Source: Diphasiastrum complanatum (Eukaryota; Streptophyta; Lycopodiopsida; Lycopodiales; Lycopodiaceae). From it: a DNA stretch of 64,000 nt. Made by a program: the position numbers and the translations under genes. The stretch covers positions 6,973,852 to 7,037,851 of the forward strand of contig CM055113.1 in the NCBI GenBank assembly GCA_029204225.1, read 5' to 3'. Every line of letters starts with the position of its first letter. Positions within the stretch are counted from its first letter, which is position 1. The notes beneath the pieces are model-generated. The model had not been told where the DNA came from and searched no databases. It saw only the letters and a program-made list of their open reading frames with translations. Below are positions 9,584 through 21,204 of the stretch, piece by piece.

Positions 9584-10496
9584 TGTTGTAAAGCTGACTC
9601 AGGTGCACCTAGCATGCCCTGTAACACTCTAAGGGGTGACGCTCCCTAAGGTCCCAGAGCAAGTTAGAACATCAAGGACTGAGCCTCCGACCTGTGGTGA
9701 GCTAGTCAAGTAGTCACAAGTCATGAGCTAGCTCTGGAGCTCAAGTCATGGCCTAGTCAGAAAGCAAGTTGATTCTGCCACCGGGACGGCTCCCGGGACC
9801 CATGTCCGGGAGCCAGACTGATTCTGCCAGGCTTGCCAAGCTTAATTAGCAAAATAAAAACTAAGTCCTAAAAAGCGTGCTTTACCAGAAAGCACTATGT
9901 TTCAGAATAGAGGGGGTGTGCCGAATCACAGCAGAACTATAGGGGGAGTCCGGCCGACAGAATTTTGGGCAGCTCAACCAGTGCCAAAAATCCAGTCGCC
10001 AGGTCTCAGCTCCCTCTACCAACACGAGCCAGGCACAATGCCCAGCACATGTTGGTGGCTCCAAGACTGGTCAGTCTATGTATGAATGTAATCTCTTCCA
10101 AATCTAATAAAGTTGATCCTTGGGGATGATTACCATTTCGGTTTTGCCTCCGGGACTGGTCCAAGTGGAAGGACCCTTACTACAACCTTTTTGCGTCGCC
10201 GGTGCCTAAGGGTCCTCGTCATCGACGTGGGGCTTGCCGCTATGCCAATTGGTCAGTTTGGCGACCACTATGGCTTGGGTTTCATGTGTGGCTTGTCTTT
10301 GCCTTTGGTTACCTTTTGGGGATGAATTCTAAGTTGGCTTTCGGGTTGGTTGGGATTCCAGTTTTCTTAAGTCTGAATGGTTAAGCTTGTTACATTTCTG
10401 AGCTGGCTTTTACGTAAGTGCATGATGGATGAATGTTAGACTTAAGCGCGTGTTCGGGAAACCGCTCAAGTCTCAGCGCCCTTTGAGGCCTCGGCG
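9584..10496 (+). repeat. 3' LTR of the chromovirus (first of two tandem copies)
   Basis: It starts TGTTGTAAAGCTGACTC after the polypurine tract. Its 3' part matches the 5' LTR at 1-546. It lacks the last bases (CAACA) and passes directly into a second LTR copy at 10496. AATAAA near 10110 matches the same position in the other copies. Confidence 0.88.
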
Positions 10497-11405
10497 CTGA
10501 CTCGGGTGCACCCAACGTGCCCTGTAAGACTCTAAGGGGTGACACTCTTCAAGGTTCCAGAGCAAGTTAGAACGTCAAGGACTGAGCCTCCAACTTGTGG
10601 TGAGCCAGTCAAGTAGTCACAAGTCTTGAGCTAGCTCTGGAGCTCGAGTCATGGCCTAGTCAGGAAAGCAAGTTGATTCGGCCGCCAGGACGGCTTCGAG
10701 GACCCATGTCTAGGAGCCAGACTGATTCTGCGAGGCTTGCCAGGCTTAATCAGCAAAATAAAAACTAAGTCCTAAAAAGCGTGCTTTACCAAAAAGCACT
10801 ATGTTTCAAACCAGAGGGGGTGCGCCGAATCACAGCAAAACTATATGGGAAATCTAGCAGACAGAAACTTGGGCAGCTCAACTAGCGCTAGGAATCCAAT
10901 CGCCAGGTCTCAGCTCCCTCTACCAGCACGAGCCAGGCACAATGCCCAGCACATGTTGGTGGCCCCAAGACCGGTCAGTCTATGTATGAATGTAACCTCT
11001 TCCAAATCTAATAAAGTTGATCCTTGGGGATGATTACCATTTTGGTTTCGCCTCCGGGACTAATCCAAGTGGAAGGACCCTTACTACAACCTTTTTGCGT
11101 CGCCGGCGCCTAAGGGTCCTCGTCATCGACGTGGGGCTTGCCGCTATGCCAATTGGTCAGTTTGGCGACCATTATGCCTTGGGTTTCATGTGTGGCTTGT
11201 CTTTCCCTTTGGTTACCTTTTGGGGACGGATTCTGAGTTGGCTTTCAGGTTGGTTGGGATTTCAGTTTTCTTAAGTCTGAATGGTTAAGCTTGTTACGTT
11301 TCTGAGTTGGCTTTTACGTAAGTACATGATAGATGAATGTTAGACTTAAGCACGTGTTGGGGAAACCGCTCAAGTCCCAGCGCCCTTTGAGGCGCCAGCG
11401 CAACA
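10496..11405 (+). repeat. Second tandem LTR copy of the chromovirus
   Basis: It matches the preceding LTR along its length but lacks the first ~10 bases (TGTTGTAAAG); it does keep the terminal CAACA (11401-11405). It is followed by CTCGT, which should be the right target duplication; the left one lies outside the window. Confidence 0.88.
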
Positions 11406-12415
11406 CTCGTCTCTCTCTCCTAATTTCCACCTCCATCCATTTTCGGTCTTCCAAAGGCATGTGTCTTAGGAGAGTTTCTTTGTTTGCCATGTCAAACTTT
11501 TGTAGCATGAATATGTCGTGTGACAATGTGTGTGGAACATGTACTCTCGTTACTCTACAAAACAATTAGAGTGTTTGTTAAGGACGTGTTTTGGACAAGC
11601 ACAAAAGAGAGAATAAAAACTTGCGATAACTGGAAACTGCCTGATAAATGTGAGTCTTACCGATTTATGGAATGCAGGGCCAATATCAGTTCACCTTCTT
11701 GTGATCTGTTTACTTCTATGAAGCTACATTCCACTCTCACATGTCGAGCCGTGTTTGTCGGAAATTTTGGTTGTACTCAAAAAAAGTCAGAACATTAACA
11801 AAGAAAGCTCCAAAAAATAAATGCATAAAGAAACAAATAAATTAAGTGTACCTTGCTTTATCATATTCATCCACGCCTGCACTCTATGGTTTCCATCCCA
11901 TATGATGAATTTTTTGTAGGTGAATCCATTCTTGGTTGCGAAGTAGTTCTTGTTCAAACTCTAAATTCACATCCCTCCACATCGGACCCCAGTCATCAAG
12001 ATCATAGCGAGAAACTTCAAGCTTGGGCTCCCCAATTCTTTTCACAGAAACCAGAAAAACACCAAGCTCTTTAAGGTATCCCATATCCTGAAACATGGGA
12101 CCCAAAGCTACTACATTCTCACGAACAGTGTGGATAGACTCATTTATTACAAGGCGACAAAGCGGCACAAGTGGAGGAGGTGTGTTCTTTTTCACTCTAT
12201 AGGTTGATATCACATCCTGATACATAACGTTTGAATATTACTATTATGATGAATACAAAAAAAAGCTTTCAAAGTAGTGGAACATGTACAAAAAATAAAT
12301 AGTCATTCTAGACACATCATCTGACATACCTGCAAAAGATATGTTTGAATCTCTTTGCCATAGAGATGAAGTCCAGGGACTGTGTCCTCTTGTGGTGTGG
12401 TGTTAGCCTGTTCCA
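11406..12415 (-). pseudogene. Multi-exon gene fragment of unknown function, cut by the chromovirus
   Basis: Four minus-strand exons are inferred: 12330-12415, 11852-12216, 11661-11775 and 11406-11554. Junctions are GT-AG: donors TGCAG|GTATGT, GCAAG|GTACAC and AATCG|GTAAGA; acceptors GTATCAG, TTTTGAG and TTTTGTAG. Exon 1 starts at an ATG and joins exon 2 in phase 0 (TYLLQ then DVISTYRVKK). Exon 2 encodes ENVVALGPMFQDMGYL, GVFLVSVKRIG and RDVNLEFEQELLRN. TAG at 11884-11886 may be a C-to-T lesion. Exons 3 and 4 agree in phase, while exon 2 to 3 needs a one-base correction. I do not recognise the protein; it may be a host gene or a large DNA transposon. Exon 4 is broken off at the LTR, so the rest should lie left of the window. 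Confidence 0.55.
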
Positions 12416-12670
12416 TTGACCTGGATGATTGGCCAGGTCAACTGTGTCAATTCTGATGACATGTTCGACTGTAGGTGGTGGTTGTGTGGTAACTTGAGAG
12501 GGTTCACCTCAACTCCTAGGTCCACATTGTCAATAGTGTCTTCACTTCCCTCTTGTGTGTGTGAACTTCGACATGTAGATCTGAGGTTGTATTTCGGCGG
12601 GGACATGGCGAATGATTTTCTGTCGCAGAAGTTACACACACATAGGTTTGCAAAACATTACTATCTTATG
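12416..12670 (-). other. Possible upstream exon sequence of the same gene
   Basis: Open minus-strand sequence (containing SPPKYNLRSTCRSSH and VNPLKLPHNHH) ends just upstream of the exon 1 ATG, but in a different frame. A second frame is also partly open here. It may be a 5' exon or a frameshifted part of exon 1. No known motif is visible. Confidence 0.25.
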
Positions 12671-13612
12671 AATAAATCTTCAGTCTTATTAAATTGACTT
12701 GTAAACCAAGAACAAAAATAATCCTGGTAATACTAAATATATTTCAAATATCATCCCGTGCCATGTTTGAATTTGCTCTATTTCGAAAACAAAGCTTCAT
12801 TTGAGTAGAAACAATATTGATTTCGAAAATTGAAGTATGCGCCACTATACATACATCTTGCGATTGAAGCTATGATAAAAATGAGTACGTATTTTAAAAA
12901 CACTCTCAATAATAGAGTCGATTCGTGTACATTGTCTATATATGATTTTTTATAAGCAATTTCGTGATCTATATAAAAGATTTTATATGGTGCTTCGGCA
13001 AGTGAGACTTGAATCCTCAGTTGGATATCATATCTCCAGTCCCTTTCAAATATTCTGATTTGAACTTGCATCTGTAAGCTTAGCACTATGAAATGTGAAA
13101 ATAGATTCAAATGTTTGCCCTAATTCTTACAATATTGACAGACAAGATGCTATTATTATTTGGAGCAAGAAGACATTTTTCAAGCAATTTGTTCATAAAA
13201 GGTTAAGAACATATTTGTCTTGAGCTTAAATCTGTCCAGTGCCCTGTTCCACATGAAAATAAAAAATGTTATTGAAGCTAAATGAAGGATAGAGATACAG
13301 TACATGAAGATACAGGTTATTTACGGTCGTATAGGGGCCAGAAACAAAGATGAGTTTTTGGTTTTTAGGAAAAGATCCATCGACTCTCAGTCACAATAGT
13401 TTGCAATTTTCTCAGAAGGTGCTCAGTCCTTCCAAGCGTGTAGCATGTAGCCAGAAAATCTCTAAGAAAGTAACAAAAATCTCTGAGAAAGTAACAAATT
13501 AAATACCATAATGATAGCATTCAAATTGAAATCTGATTTAGCAATGGCTCCAGTGCACTGGCTATCCCCTCACTGATACAAAATTTAGAAAATCATTTGC
13601 CCTTCTCCAAAG
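12671..13612. other. Unassigned AT-rich stretch
   Basis: There is one 110-codon minus-strand frame (12778-13110) with no recognisable motif and an isoleucine/tyrosine-rich composition expected of AT-rich non-coding DNA. I see no LTR, tRNA or splice structure here. Confidence 0.4.
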
Positions 13613-14226
13613 TGCTGAAACTCACACGTGTGGGATGCCCTACACATGTATTTTTGATCTCCTAAGCACAATAACAACATAAAGATCAGACTAGCATTGG
13701 TTGTCAATATGAAAGCTGATCATACAAGCAATATTATTGTGTTACAAGCAAAATCTGTCAACAAAACATAAGACAAAGCATCATAAATGCCTCTACTCGG
13801 CTAGAGAGAGAAAATAGAAGGTACAAAACTCGTGGAGAGAGAGAGAGCACAAAGAGCTTGTCTCCAAATTTGCATTACACACAAATTTCATCGATTCTCA
13901 ATGAGAGTACATCACATATATATAGATCCATGGACTCTTCTCCTACTTTGAGTTGAATTGGAGTTGTGGATCCACCTCTCAAGCTATCTAGACTTATCCA
14001 AGCCACCTCACTATGTCTAATTGTGCCACATAGTCTTTTCATGCATTAAACGTGGCATGTAAAGTACAAATGGCAATTCCTATGGTAGCTCGAGATTCTA
14101 CTTCTACCTACCTTGAATATTTTATTCTAAGATTGGTCTTTACTAAGCCAAAAGAGCTCAATTCATCTTTGGCATTTTTAGGACCCATACTCACAACATT
14201 AGATAGATTTTTTTAATTTTTTGACA
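13613..14226 (-). repeat. 3' LTR of copia B
   Basis: It matches 19759-20371 over its length. It contains CACACGTGTG at 13623-13632 near its 3' end, and TATATATA at 13916-13924, a plausible TATA box about 300 bp into the LTR on the minus strand. Confidence 0.88.
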
Positions 14227-14232
14227 CTATAT

Positions 14233-14982
14233 CTAATGTGGATCAAGCATTGATCCTGAGATAAGACCAAGATTAGACCTATGCTTTGAGAAGACACTTT
14301 TGCAAAGTGGCTTTGTGAGAAGATTAGCAATACACGAAGATGTGTCGACATGTTCTAAGTTGATTTCACCTCCAATGAGCTTTTCCCTTACCAAATGGTG
14401 TGCCACTTCTATATGCTTGCTTCTTGCATGAAAAATAGGATTGTTTGCAAGAGCTTGTGCCGATATGTTGTCACATTTGATCAAGGGAAGATCATCCTCT
14501 TTGATGCAATTTAGCTCCATGATTAATCTCTTGATCCAAAGCACCTCTTTAGTTGTTGTAGTGAGTGCTTTGTACTCGGCCTCACAAGATGATAGAGATA
14601 TGGTATCCTACTTCTTTGAAAGCCAAGACACAAGATTGCCTCCAAGAAAGATAGTGTATGCATTAATGGACTTTCGATCCATTTTATCACTTGCAAAATC
14701 GGAATCTGAATAGCCAACAATGGTTATATTTTCATTCTTGTACAATAAACCATAATCTTGAGTAGAAGATACATATCTTAGAACTCTCTTGGCCATCTTC
14801 CAATGTTGGATCTTGGGATCTGGCATAAATTGACTCAATTTGTGCACACAATAGCTCAAATCGGGTCTAGTGATAGTAAGCCAAATTAAAGAGCCTATAA
14901 GACTTCTATAAAGTGTAATGTCCTCGAAGGATCTTTCATGACCTTTAATAGGATCTTTTACATGTTGCTCCATGGGAGTATC
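14233..14982 (-). pseudogene. Copia B RNase H
   Basis: Two adjoining frames make up the RT C-terminus and RNase H. They read ITRPDLSYCVHKLSQFM and GYSDSDFASDKMDRKS, then after one stop (TAG after WLSKK, where CAG would read on) SSCEAEYKAL, CDNISAQALANNPIFHAR and LVREKLIGGEI. The join to the RT at about 14980 has lost roughly 15 residues compared with related copies (between SRYV and IDTPMEQH). Confidence 0.85.
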
Positions 14983-17261
14983 TATGCCTTTACAACATAT
15001 CTAGATTGACAAATAAAAGCATACTCTTTATGAAAATCAATCTCAAGGCCTAAAATGTAACGAATATCTCCTAGATCTTGCATTTTAAATTCTTTTCCTA
15101 ATGCATCTTTGGTTTCTTGAACTAGCATCAAACAACTTCCACTAAGAATAATGTCATCTACATAGATTAGAAGAATGACAATATTACTACCATCAAATTT
15201 TAAGTACATAGAAGGATCATAGTCACTAAGCACAAATCGTAATGAAAGTAGAAAGTTGTTGAGTCTTGAATACCATGATCTAGGTGCTTGCTTTAAGCCA
15301 TAAAGACTTCTAAATAACAAACACACCTTAGATTTATCCTTGATAAATCCTTGAGGCTGTTCCATGTATATCTCCTCCTCAAGATAGCCATTCAAAAAAG
15401 CGTTGGAGACATCAAGTTGAAACAGTTTCCACTTAAAAAATAAGGCAAGAGAGATTATGATTCTTATTGTCACCATCTTTGCTACAAGAGCAAAGGTTTC
15501 TTCATAGTCAAGGCCATATATTTGTGCAAAGCCTTTAGCACACAATCCTGCCTTGTACTTGTTGATGGAGCCATCATGATTGTACTTGATCTTGAACACC
15601 CACTTGCATCCAATGATATGCATGTAAGGTGGTGGATCCACTAGCTCCCATGTGTGGTTGGTGATCAAGGCATCATATTCAATCTTCATGGCCTCATACC
15701 ACTCCTTGGTATTGAGGGCTTCTTGAACATCTTTGGGCTCCTCATGAGAAACAAAATAAGCATAAGTGGAATCAAGATCCACTTGTTTTCCTTTGTCATC
15801 ATAAGTGAGCCTCTTAGGCTCGGATCTGTCCCTCATGGATCTTCTAGGAGTAAAAATTCGAGGACTTCCATCTTCAAATCTCGACTCCTCCATATGTTGA
15901 TTGTCTTCAATAACAAAAGGTGATAGATTTTGAGGTTGCTTGATCTCGGCCCTTCCAAGATTGGAATTTTCTTCTTCATGAAAAACTACATCTCTACTAT
16001 CAATTACTTTAGAAGTAGAGAGCATGTAGATTCGATAGGCTTTCTTGTTGGATGAATATCCAACCATTACTCCTTTGCTTGCACAAGGATCGTCCTTCTT
16101 TCTCGTTTCCAAGGGAATATGGACAAAGCATATGCATCCAAATACTCTAAGGTGATCAACCTTAGGTTTCTTCAAATAGAGTGCTTCATATGGTGATTTT
16201 CCTCCAAGTGTAACATGAGGGAGTCTATTGCAAAGATAGTTTGAACAATTGATAGCCTCACCCCAAAAGTCTTTTGGCAAAGATGCCTCAATTCTGATGG
16301 TTTTGGCACATTTACACAGTGTTCTATTCTTTCTTTCAGCCACCCCATTTTGAAATGGTGTATATGCACAAGAAAACTCCCTTTTAATGCCTTCAAGCTC
16401 ACAATAATCATGAAATTCATTGGAAGTGTACTCACCACCTCCATCACTTCTAAGAATCTTGATTTTGTAAGAAAATTGCTTTTCAACTAGAGCTTTGAAC
16501 TTTAGGAAAAAGTCAAACACCATAGATTTTGAAGCTAGAAGATATACCCAAGTGAATCTAGTGAAATCATCAATGAAAGTTACAAAGCAAGTAGCACCAC
16601 CCTTGCTCTTTGAAGATGAGAAGTGCACATCTAAGTGTATGTCTAGTCTTGATAGATGACTTTGAAAAAGGCTTCTTATGAGACTTAGATATGGCACAAG
16701 CCTCACATGGCTTGAAATTCTTGGAGATAAGATTAGGCAAGCCAATAGCTTTGGATTTTTTGACCATGGACACCATAGAATTATAGTTAGGATGACCCAA
16801 CCTTCTATGCCATAGTTCCTCCAAAGACTTATGAGTAGCAAAAGCACTATCACAGGAGTTAGCATACTCTTGGGATCAAGCTTGTAGATTCCACCATATC
16901 TAGACCCAAATGCAAGGATTTCATCATGCTTCTTGATTGTACATGTATCAACATTGAAATTCACATCTAGTCCACTATCAAACAACTGCCCAACACTAAT
17001 AAGATTTTTTGTTAGCTTGGGAACAAAAAGTACATTAGACAGAGAAAGAACTTTTGATGAAGAAAGCTTTAAGGGAATGGTCCCTATGCCTTCAATAGCA
17101 CACTCATGATCATTTGCAGTGTAGATGGACTTCTTGGCTCCTTCATAAGGTGACATAGATGAAAAAGAATACTTGGAGCTACACATATGTGAGGAAGCTC
17201 CACTGTCTATATACCACGAACCATCCTTCTTGAAAGGTGATGAAGAAAAACTCGAGACCAT
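14982..17261 (-). pseudogene. Copia B pol: protease, integrase and reverse transcriptase
   Basis: A 759-codon open frame. From the N-terminus: the protease site WYIDSGASSHMC; a partly frameshifted pre-integrase domain (LWHRRLGHPNYNSM and KPCEACAISKSH lie in another frame at 16570-16824); integrase with VTFIDDFTRF, LRSDGGGEY and GVAERKNRT (the D, D and E residues); VFGCICFVHIP and VMVGYSSNKKAYRIY; then RT with GCKWVFKIKYN, SNAFLNGYLEEEIYMEQP, SLYGLKQAPRSWY and YVDDIILSG. A deletion ends it before RNase H. It is nearly complete but is not fully open because of the pre-integrase frame break. Confidence 0.88.
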
Positions 17262-18161
17262 AAGAGATCCCTCTTCATCACTTGCATGAGCATCTTCCTT
17301 CTCTTCATTAGAAATGTTGGCTTGCTTGAATTGACTCTTCTTCTTGAAGCAATTGGTGGCATAATGCCCCTTCTTGCCACAAAAGAAACACTTGATGTTT
17401 TTCTTCTTCTTATTGGATGTAGAAGCTTGAGAGGACTCATCCTCATATCCTTTCTCCTTGGAAATAAGATTGTTCTTGCTTGAAGAGAATTGGTGTTAAT
17501 TCTTACTTCTTGTCTTGTGCTTGTCTTTGGTAAAGAGAGCTTCACCATCAATGTTGAGAGACAGTCTCTCCATTTTCAAGAGTTTATACTCTTGTCTTGA
17601 TTCTTCATAAATGAGCACACTTTGGAGTGCTTCCGAACTTGGTAGCTCCTCCTTAATGGCATAACTCTGAACAAGGTTGTCATATTCCTCCTTTAACCCA
17701 TTAAGTATGACTTGAACAAGTTCATTTTGGTTGATGGAGTCTCCTCTGCATGACAATTCTATATGGAGGTCTTTAGCTCTCATTACATAGGCTGAAGCAC
17801 ATTCATCACTTCTCTGTACACTTTGAAAAATTTGGTTTCTTGTGTGTTAGAAGTCTAGAAGTATTTTTTGCCTCATAGATAGACTTGAGAGTATCCCAAG
17901 CATCTTTGGCATTAGTACAAGCACCAATTTCTCTTAAAATGTCATTTGAGACGTTCATCTTAATATAATGTAGAGCCATCTTGGCTCTCGTTTTGTACTT
18001 TGGAATTTCTTGAGGAATTTGTGGTTCTTCTTCAATGCCAAGTACAATATCCATCACATCTTGTAGTATTAGACAGATTCCATTCTAACCTTCCAAATTG
18101 AGTAATTGGAGGTTGACAATCTTTCACTTGCTTCTAATAGAAAGACACCCATTGAAGTCAT
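17207..18161 (-). pseudogene. Copia B gag
   Basis: ATG at 18161 starts MTSMGVFLLEASERL followed by NYSIWKVRMES, the usual N-terminus in this group. The capsid region includes KMALHYIKMNVSNDIL and SYAIKEELPSSEAL. The nucleocapsid knuckle is CFFCGKKGHYATNC (about 17340-17400). Frameshifts near 18060, 17810 and 17500 split it. It overlaps the protease frame at its end, as in a gag-pol polyprotein. Confidence 0.82.
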
Positions 18162-19746
18162 AAAGAATGATGGAAATAAAAAAAGATGGATGAAAGAATT
18201 GCTTTTCTTCTCACTGTAGGAACCAATCAAGGGTACAGAACCAAATCCTATATAAGACTTAGCAAAAAACTGTGAGATAGATCTCACTAGCTTGACAATC
18301 TCTCTAAAGCAAGATTTCAATCATAAAAAAAAATGAAGTATGGCAAGAGTTATGGTTCTCTGAATTTCACATGTGTGAAATATTCCAAAAATGTCAAATT
18401 GACTCAAATACAATCTATTTGTATGAAACAATTTGCCTAGACCTATAAGTTTTGTTTAAATCACATATAGATGAGATTGTGTAGCTTCTGGATGATTTTT
18501 GTGATCATTCAAGCAATAAATGACATGTACACATGATTTGCCACAGGTTTAGGCACCCTAACTATGACTCTTCAAAATCTTATAGCTTTTGATTGGCTTA
18601 TCCAACTATCATGATTCAAATTGCATCAAATTCTACACATTTCTAGCTTTCTAGTGGGCTAATTTGCTTGAAATTTGGATATGAGGTGAGAGAGAACCAC
18701 CAGTCTGAAAATGGGCGGATTTCACACGTGCCAACACCTGAAATTTCGTACAGTACCTAATCTGGCCCATTCAATGTTGTAGCGCAGGCATCCCAAAGGG
18801 AGCCGAGAACCACGACTTAGCTTCCCAGCCGTCAACTCTTGCCATCCAAACCCACTTGACATACAAGCAGCCAACTCGCCAACAACGATCAAACTTAACC
18901 AACTTGAAGTTCCGAAAACCAACATTGAGATCCAACCTAGCGCCATGCCAGATCGGGGGTCCCGATGTGGGTGACTTCCCTCCAAGCAAGCCGCCCGACA
19001 TAATCAAACTTAACCAACTCGAAGCTTCGTTACAAACAAGTAACATCCATTCCAAGCAAGCGGTCTGACTTACATCAGACTTAACCAACTGAAAGCTTCG
19101 TCACGAGCACTGGAAGCCAACCTGGCGCCACGCCAGACTGGAGAGCCATAAATAGGTAACGTCCACCCAAGCAAGCCATCCAACTCAGCCGACAGGTTAG
19201 AGCCCGTTCCCCAAGAGCTTAACCCATTCCCGTTCATGCAAGGAACACTCAGAACCACAAGCTGCGACAGATATGGAAACAACCAGTTCTTGGACCAAAT
19301 GGTCCCGACAGCATACCGCTGGCGCCACGGACCGAATGGTCCCGACGACATACCGCTGGCATCCCGGGATACGTTTTGAAATGTGTTGAGGTGGAAGAAG
19401 ATTGAAGTCTAAACTACATCCGGCGGGAACTATTGCTCCTACAAGATGATGTACTTTCAAACTTCAGATTCATTTTCAATGGTAAACTCGTAAGTAACTG
19501 TAAACACTCGATCTTTTATGAATAGTTTCAATCAAAACTTTCTAATACAAACTCTGTATTAATTCTAACTAACTTTGTATTAATTTTATGCAGGTACGCA
19601 AAAGACATGACCTCGAGATCAAATACAGAGATATTGGCGAAACAATCCAACTTATGTAAGAACATTGAGATTCACTATTAGCAAATACATGCCAATGATC
19701 AAATTTGCAAACTTTTTGATTAGATTTGCTTGTAAATTTTAGGTAG
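18162..19746 (-). other. Copia B leader with a GC-rich insertion
   Basis: No gag coding is seen upstream of 18161. 18162-18720 is leader-like AT-rich sequence with a CACATGTGTG palindrome at 18368. From about 18725 to 19680 the DNA changes to GC-rich sequence, described separately. Confidence 0.6.
18725..19680. other. GC-rich insertion with short repeats and an intron-like segment
   Basis: The composition differs sharply from the element around it. AACTTAACCAACT followed by GAAG recurs three times (about 18893-19100), and AATGGTCCCGAC...CATACCGCTGGC occurs twice in tandem (about 19297-19360). On the plus strand a donor-like GTAAGT near 19490 and an acceptor-like TTTTATGCAG ending near 19593 bracket AT-rich sequence and are followed by a short open stretch. 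It could be a captured gene piece or a solo LTR of another family. No terminal repeat or target duplication was found. Confidence 0.4.
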
Positions 19747-19758
19747 GCTCTGATACCA
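19747..19758 (-). other. Primer-binding site of copia B
   Basis: The minus strand reads TGGTATCAGAGC directly after the LTR end (TTCAACA). It is complementary to initiator Met-tRNA. Confidence 0.9.
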
Positions 19759-20371
19759 TGTTGAATTCACACTTGTGGGACGCCCTACCCATGTACTTTT
19801 GATCTCCTAAGCCCAATAATACCATAAAGATTAGACTAGCATTGATTGACAATAGGAAAGCTGAACATACAAGAAATATTATTGTGTTACAAGCAAGATC
19901 TGTCAACAAAACATGAAACTAAGTACAATAAATGCCTCAAGTCAACTAGAGAGAGAAAATGAAAGTACAAACTCGAGTTGAGAGAGAGGGCACAAAGAGC
20001 TTAGTCTCCAAATTTGCATTACACACAAATTTCATCATCTTCTCAATGAGAGTACATCACATATATATAGATCCATGGACTCTCCTCCTACTTTGAGTTG
20101 AATTGGAGTTATGAATCCACCTCTCAAGCTATCTAGACTGATTCAAGCCACCTCAATATGTCTAATTGTGCCACCTAGTATTTTCATGCATTAAATGTGG
20201 CATGCAAAGTACAAATGGCAATTCCTATGGTAGCTCGAGTTTCTACTTCTAGCTACCTTGAATATTTTATTCTAAGATGGGTCTTTACTAAGCGAAAAGA
20301 GCTCAATTCATCTTTGGCATTTTTAGGACCCCTACTTACAACATTAGATAGATTTTTCCAATATTTTGACA
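19759..20371 (-). repeat. 5' LTR of copia B
   Basis: Partner of 13613-14226, same length within one base. The TATA-like ATATATATAG is at 20061-20070. Near its 3' end the palindrome is altered to CACACTTGTG. The two LTRs differ at scattered sites, mostly transitions. Confidence 0.88.
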
Positions 20372-20559
20372 ATATTTTGCTTGAATATTTCTCTCTCTTT
20401 CTCTCTCTAACGCGTGTTGAGGCTTATGCTTATACACTATATTCTTGAACTTTTGGCCTCTTGAAAATAAAGCTACCATTCTCTGATTCTTAGCATGCTA
20501 GATTGTGGTGAAGCCATTAAATTCTGTAGTAGATCTTGCTATTCAATCTAGAATCAGTT
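20372..20559. other. Unassigned spacer
   Basis: AT-rich DNA with a short CTCTCTCT tract near 20390-20410. I see no gene or clear repeat. Confidence 0.4.
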
Positions 20560-21204
20560 TTTTGTGCTAATCATAAAGCTTAATAAGATAAATCACCTTT
20601 GTGGATCATTCCCACATGTGTGGACATTCTGGAAATTTTGTCATAAGGTAGTTGTGATTGCACATAGATCTATCACATAGATTGCATCCTACAATCTTCT
20701 TAGATTGATTCTAAGGCAAGAGCAAATTTCATGCATAATGAATTCATATTCAATATGATTGAATGTGAATTAAAGAAATCAAAGTACATAAAAAACCTAA
20801 GTTTTCAACATGATTTTAGAGAGATAAAAATAGTCTATTCTCAAGTAGAGAGATAAAGTGAGTGAGCCCTTAAGTAGAGAGATAATATGAGGAAAAATAA
20901 TGTGTACCACATAGATTGCTTCAAAAAAACTTGTATGTAAAATAAGAGATAACTTCCATATAAGAGTAGCTTGAGATCTAGCATGAGGATTGCTTGAATG
21001 TCATTGGACCTCATGGATTCCACCTCTCATGATGATTGGACCACTAGCTAGAACCTCACAATATGACTGGCCAAGTGATTTGTATCTCTAAACATCATTG
21101 GGCCAACCATTTTGCACCTCTTAATATGATTGGCTTCATGATCTACACCTCTTTATTTGATTGGGCCATATTTCTCATTGAGATGTGGATTTGGTTGCAT
21201 ACTA
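20560..21204 (-). repeat. D-type LTR fragment
   Basis: Read on the minus strand it carries, in the same order, features of the D LTR at 44400-45228. These are repeated GGGCCAATCATATTAAGAG-like units (about 21020-21175, against GGGTCCAATCATAAGAGAG at 44740), a CTCACTCACTTTATCTCTCT stretch near 20850, and a CACATGTG palindrome at 20613-20622. The start of the LTR is missing where it meets the A2 LTR at about 21205. Confidence 0.5.

Larger units (their letters stand above)
1..11405 (+). mobile_element. Ty3/gypsy chromovirus, decayed, with nested copia element and MITE
   Basis: An LTR retrotransposon of the chromovirus branch of Ty3/gypsy. In order it shows a partial 5' LTR, a Met-tRNA PBS, a leader, a protease motif (DSGASHNYIS), RT with YIDD, RNase H, an HHCC integrase and a C-terminal chromodomain. 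A purine tract (AACGAGGGGAGGA) precedes the 3' LTR, which starts TGTTG and ends CAACA. A copia element (1455-5669) and a MITE (8906-9277) are inserted in it, and two LTR copies lie in tandem at the 3' end. I saw no recognisable gag capsid or zinc knuckle between the PBS and the protease, so gag is deleted or badly decayed. Frameshifts and stops throughout make it non-coding today. The left end lies outside the window. Confidence 0.9.
13613..20371 (-). mobile_element. Ty1/copia element B, near full length
   Basis: A 6.76-kb minus-strand copia element with LTRs of about 613 bp, PBS, leader, gag with a CCHC knuckle, protease, integrase, RT and RNase H in copia order. The LTRs begin TGTCAAAA and end TCAACA. 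No target duplication was found (CAAAG versus ATATT flanks), so one side may have been rearranged. A GC-rich insertion sits in its leader (about 18725-19680). Its coding region has only a few lesions, which suggests it is younger than the chromovirus. Confidence 0.88.

Noticed and set aside
12778-13110. A 110-codon minus ORF as a host or organelle-derived gene
   Set aside because: Only hydrophobic, AT-driven composition; no motif and no splice context.
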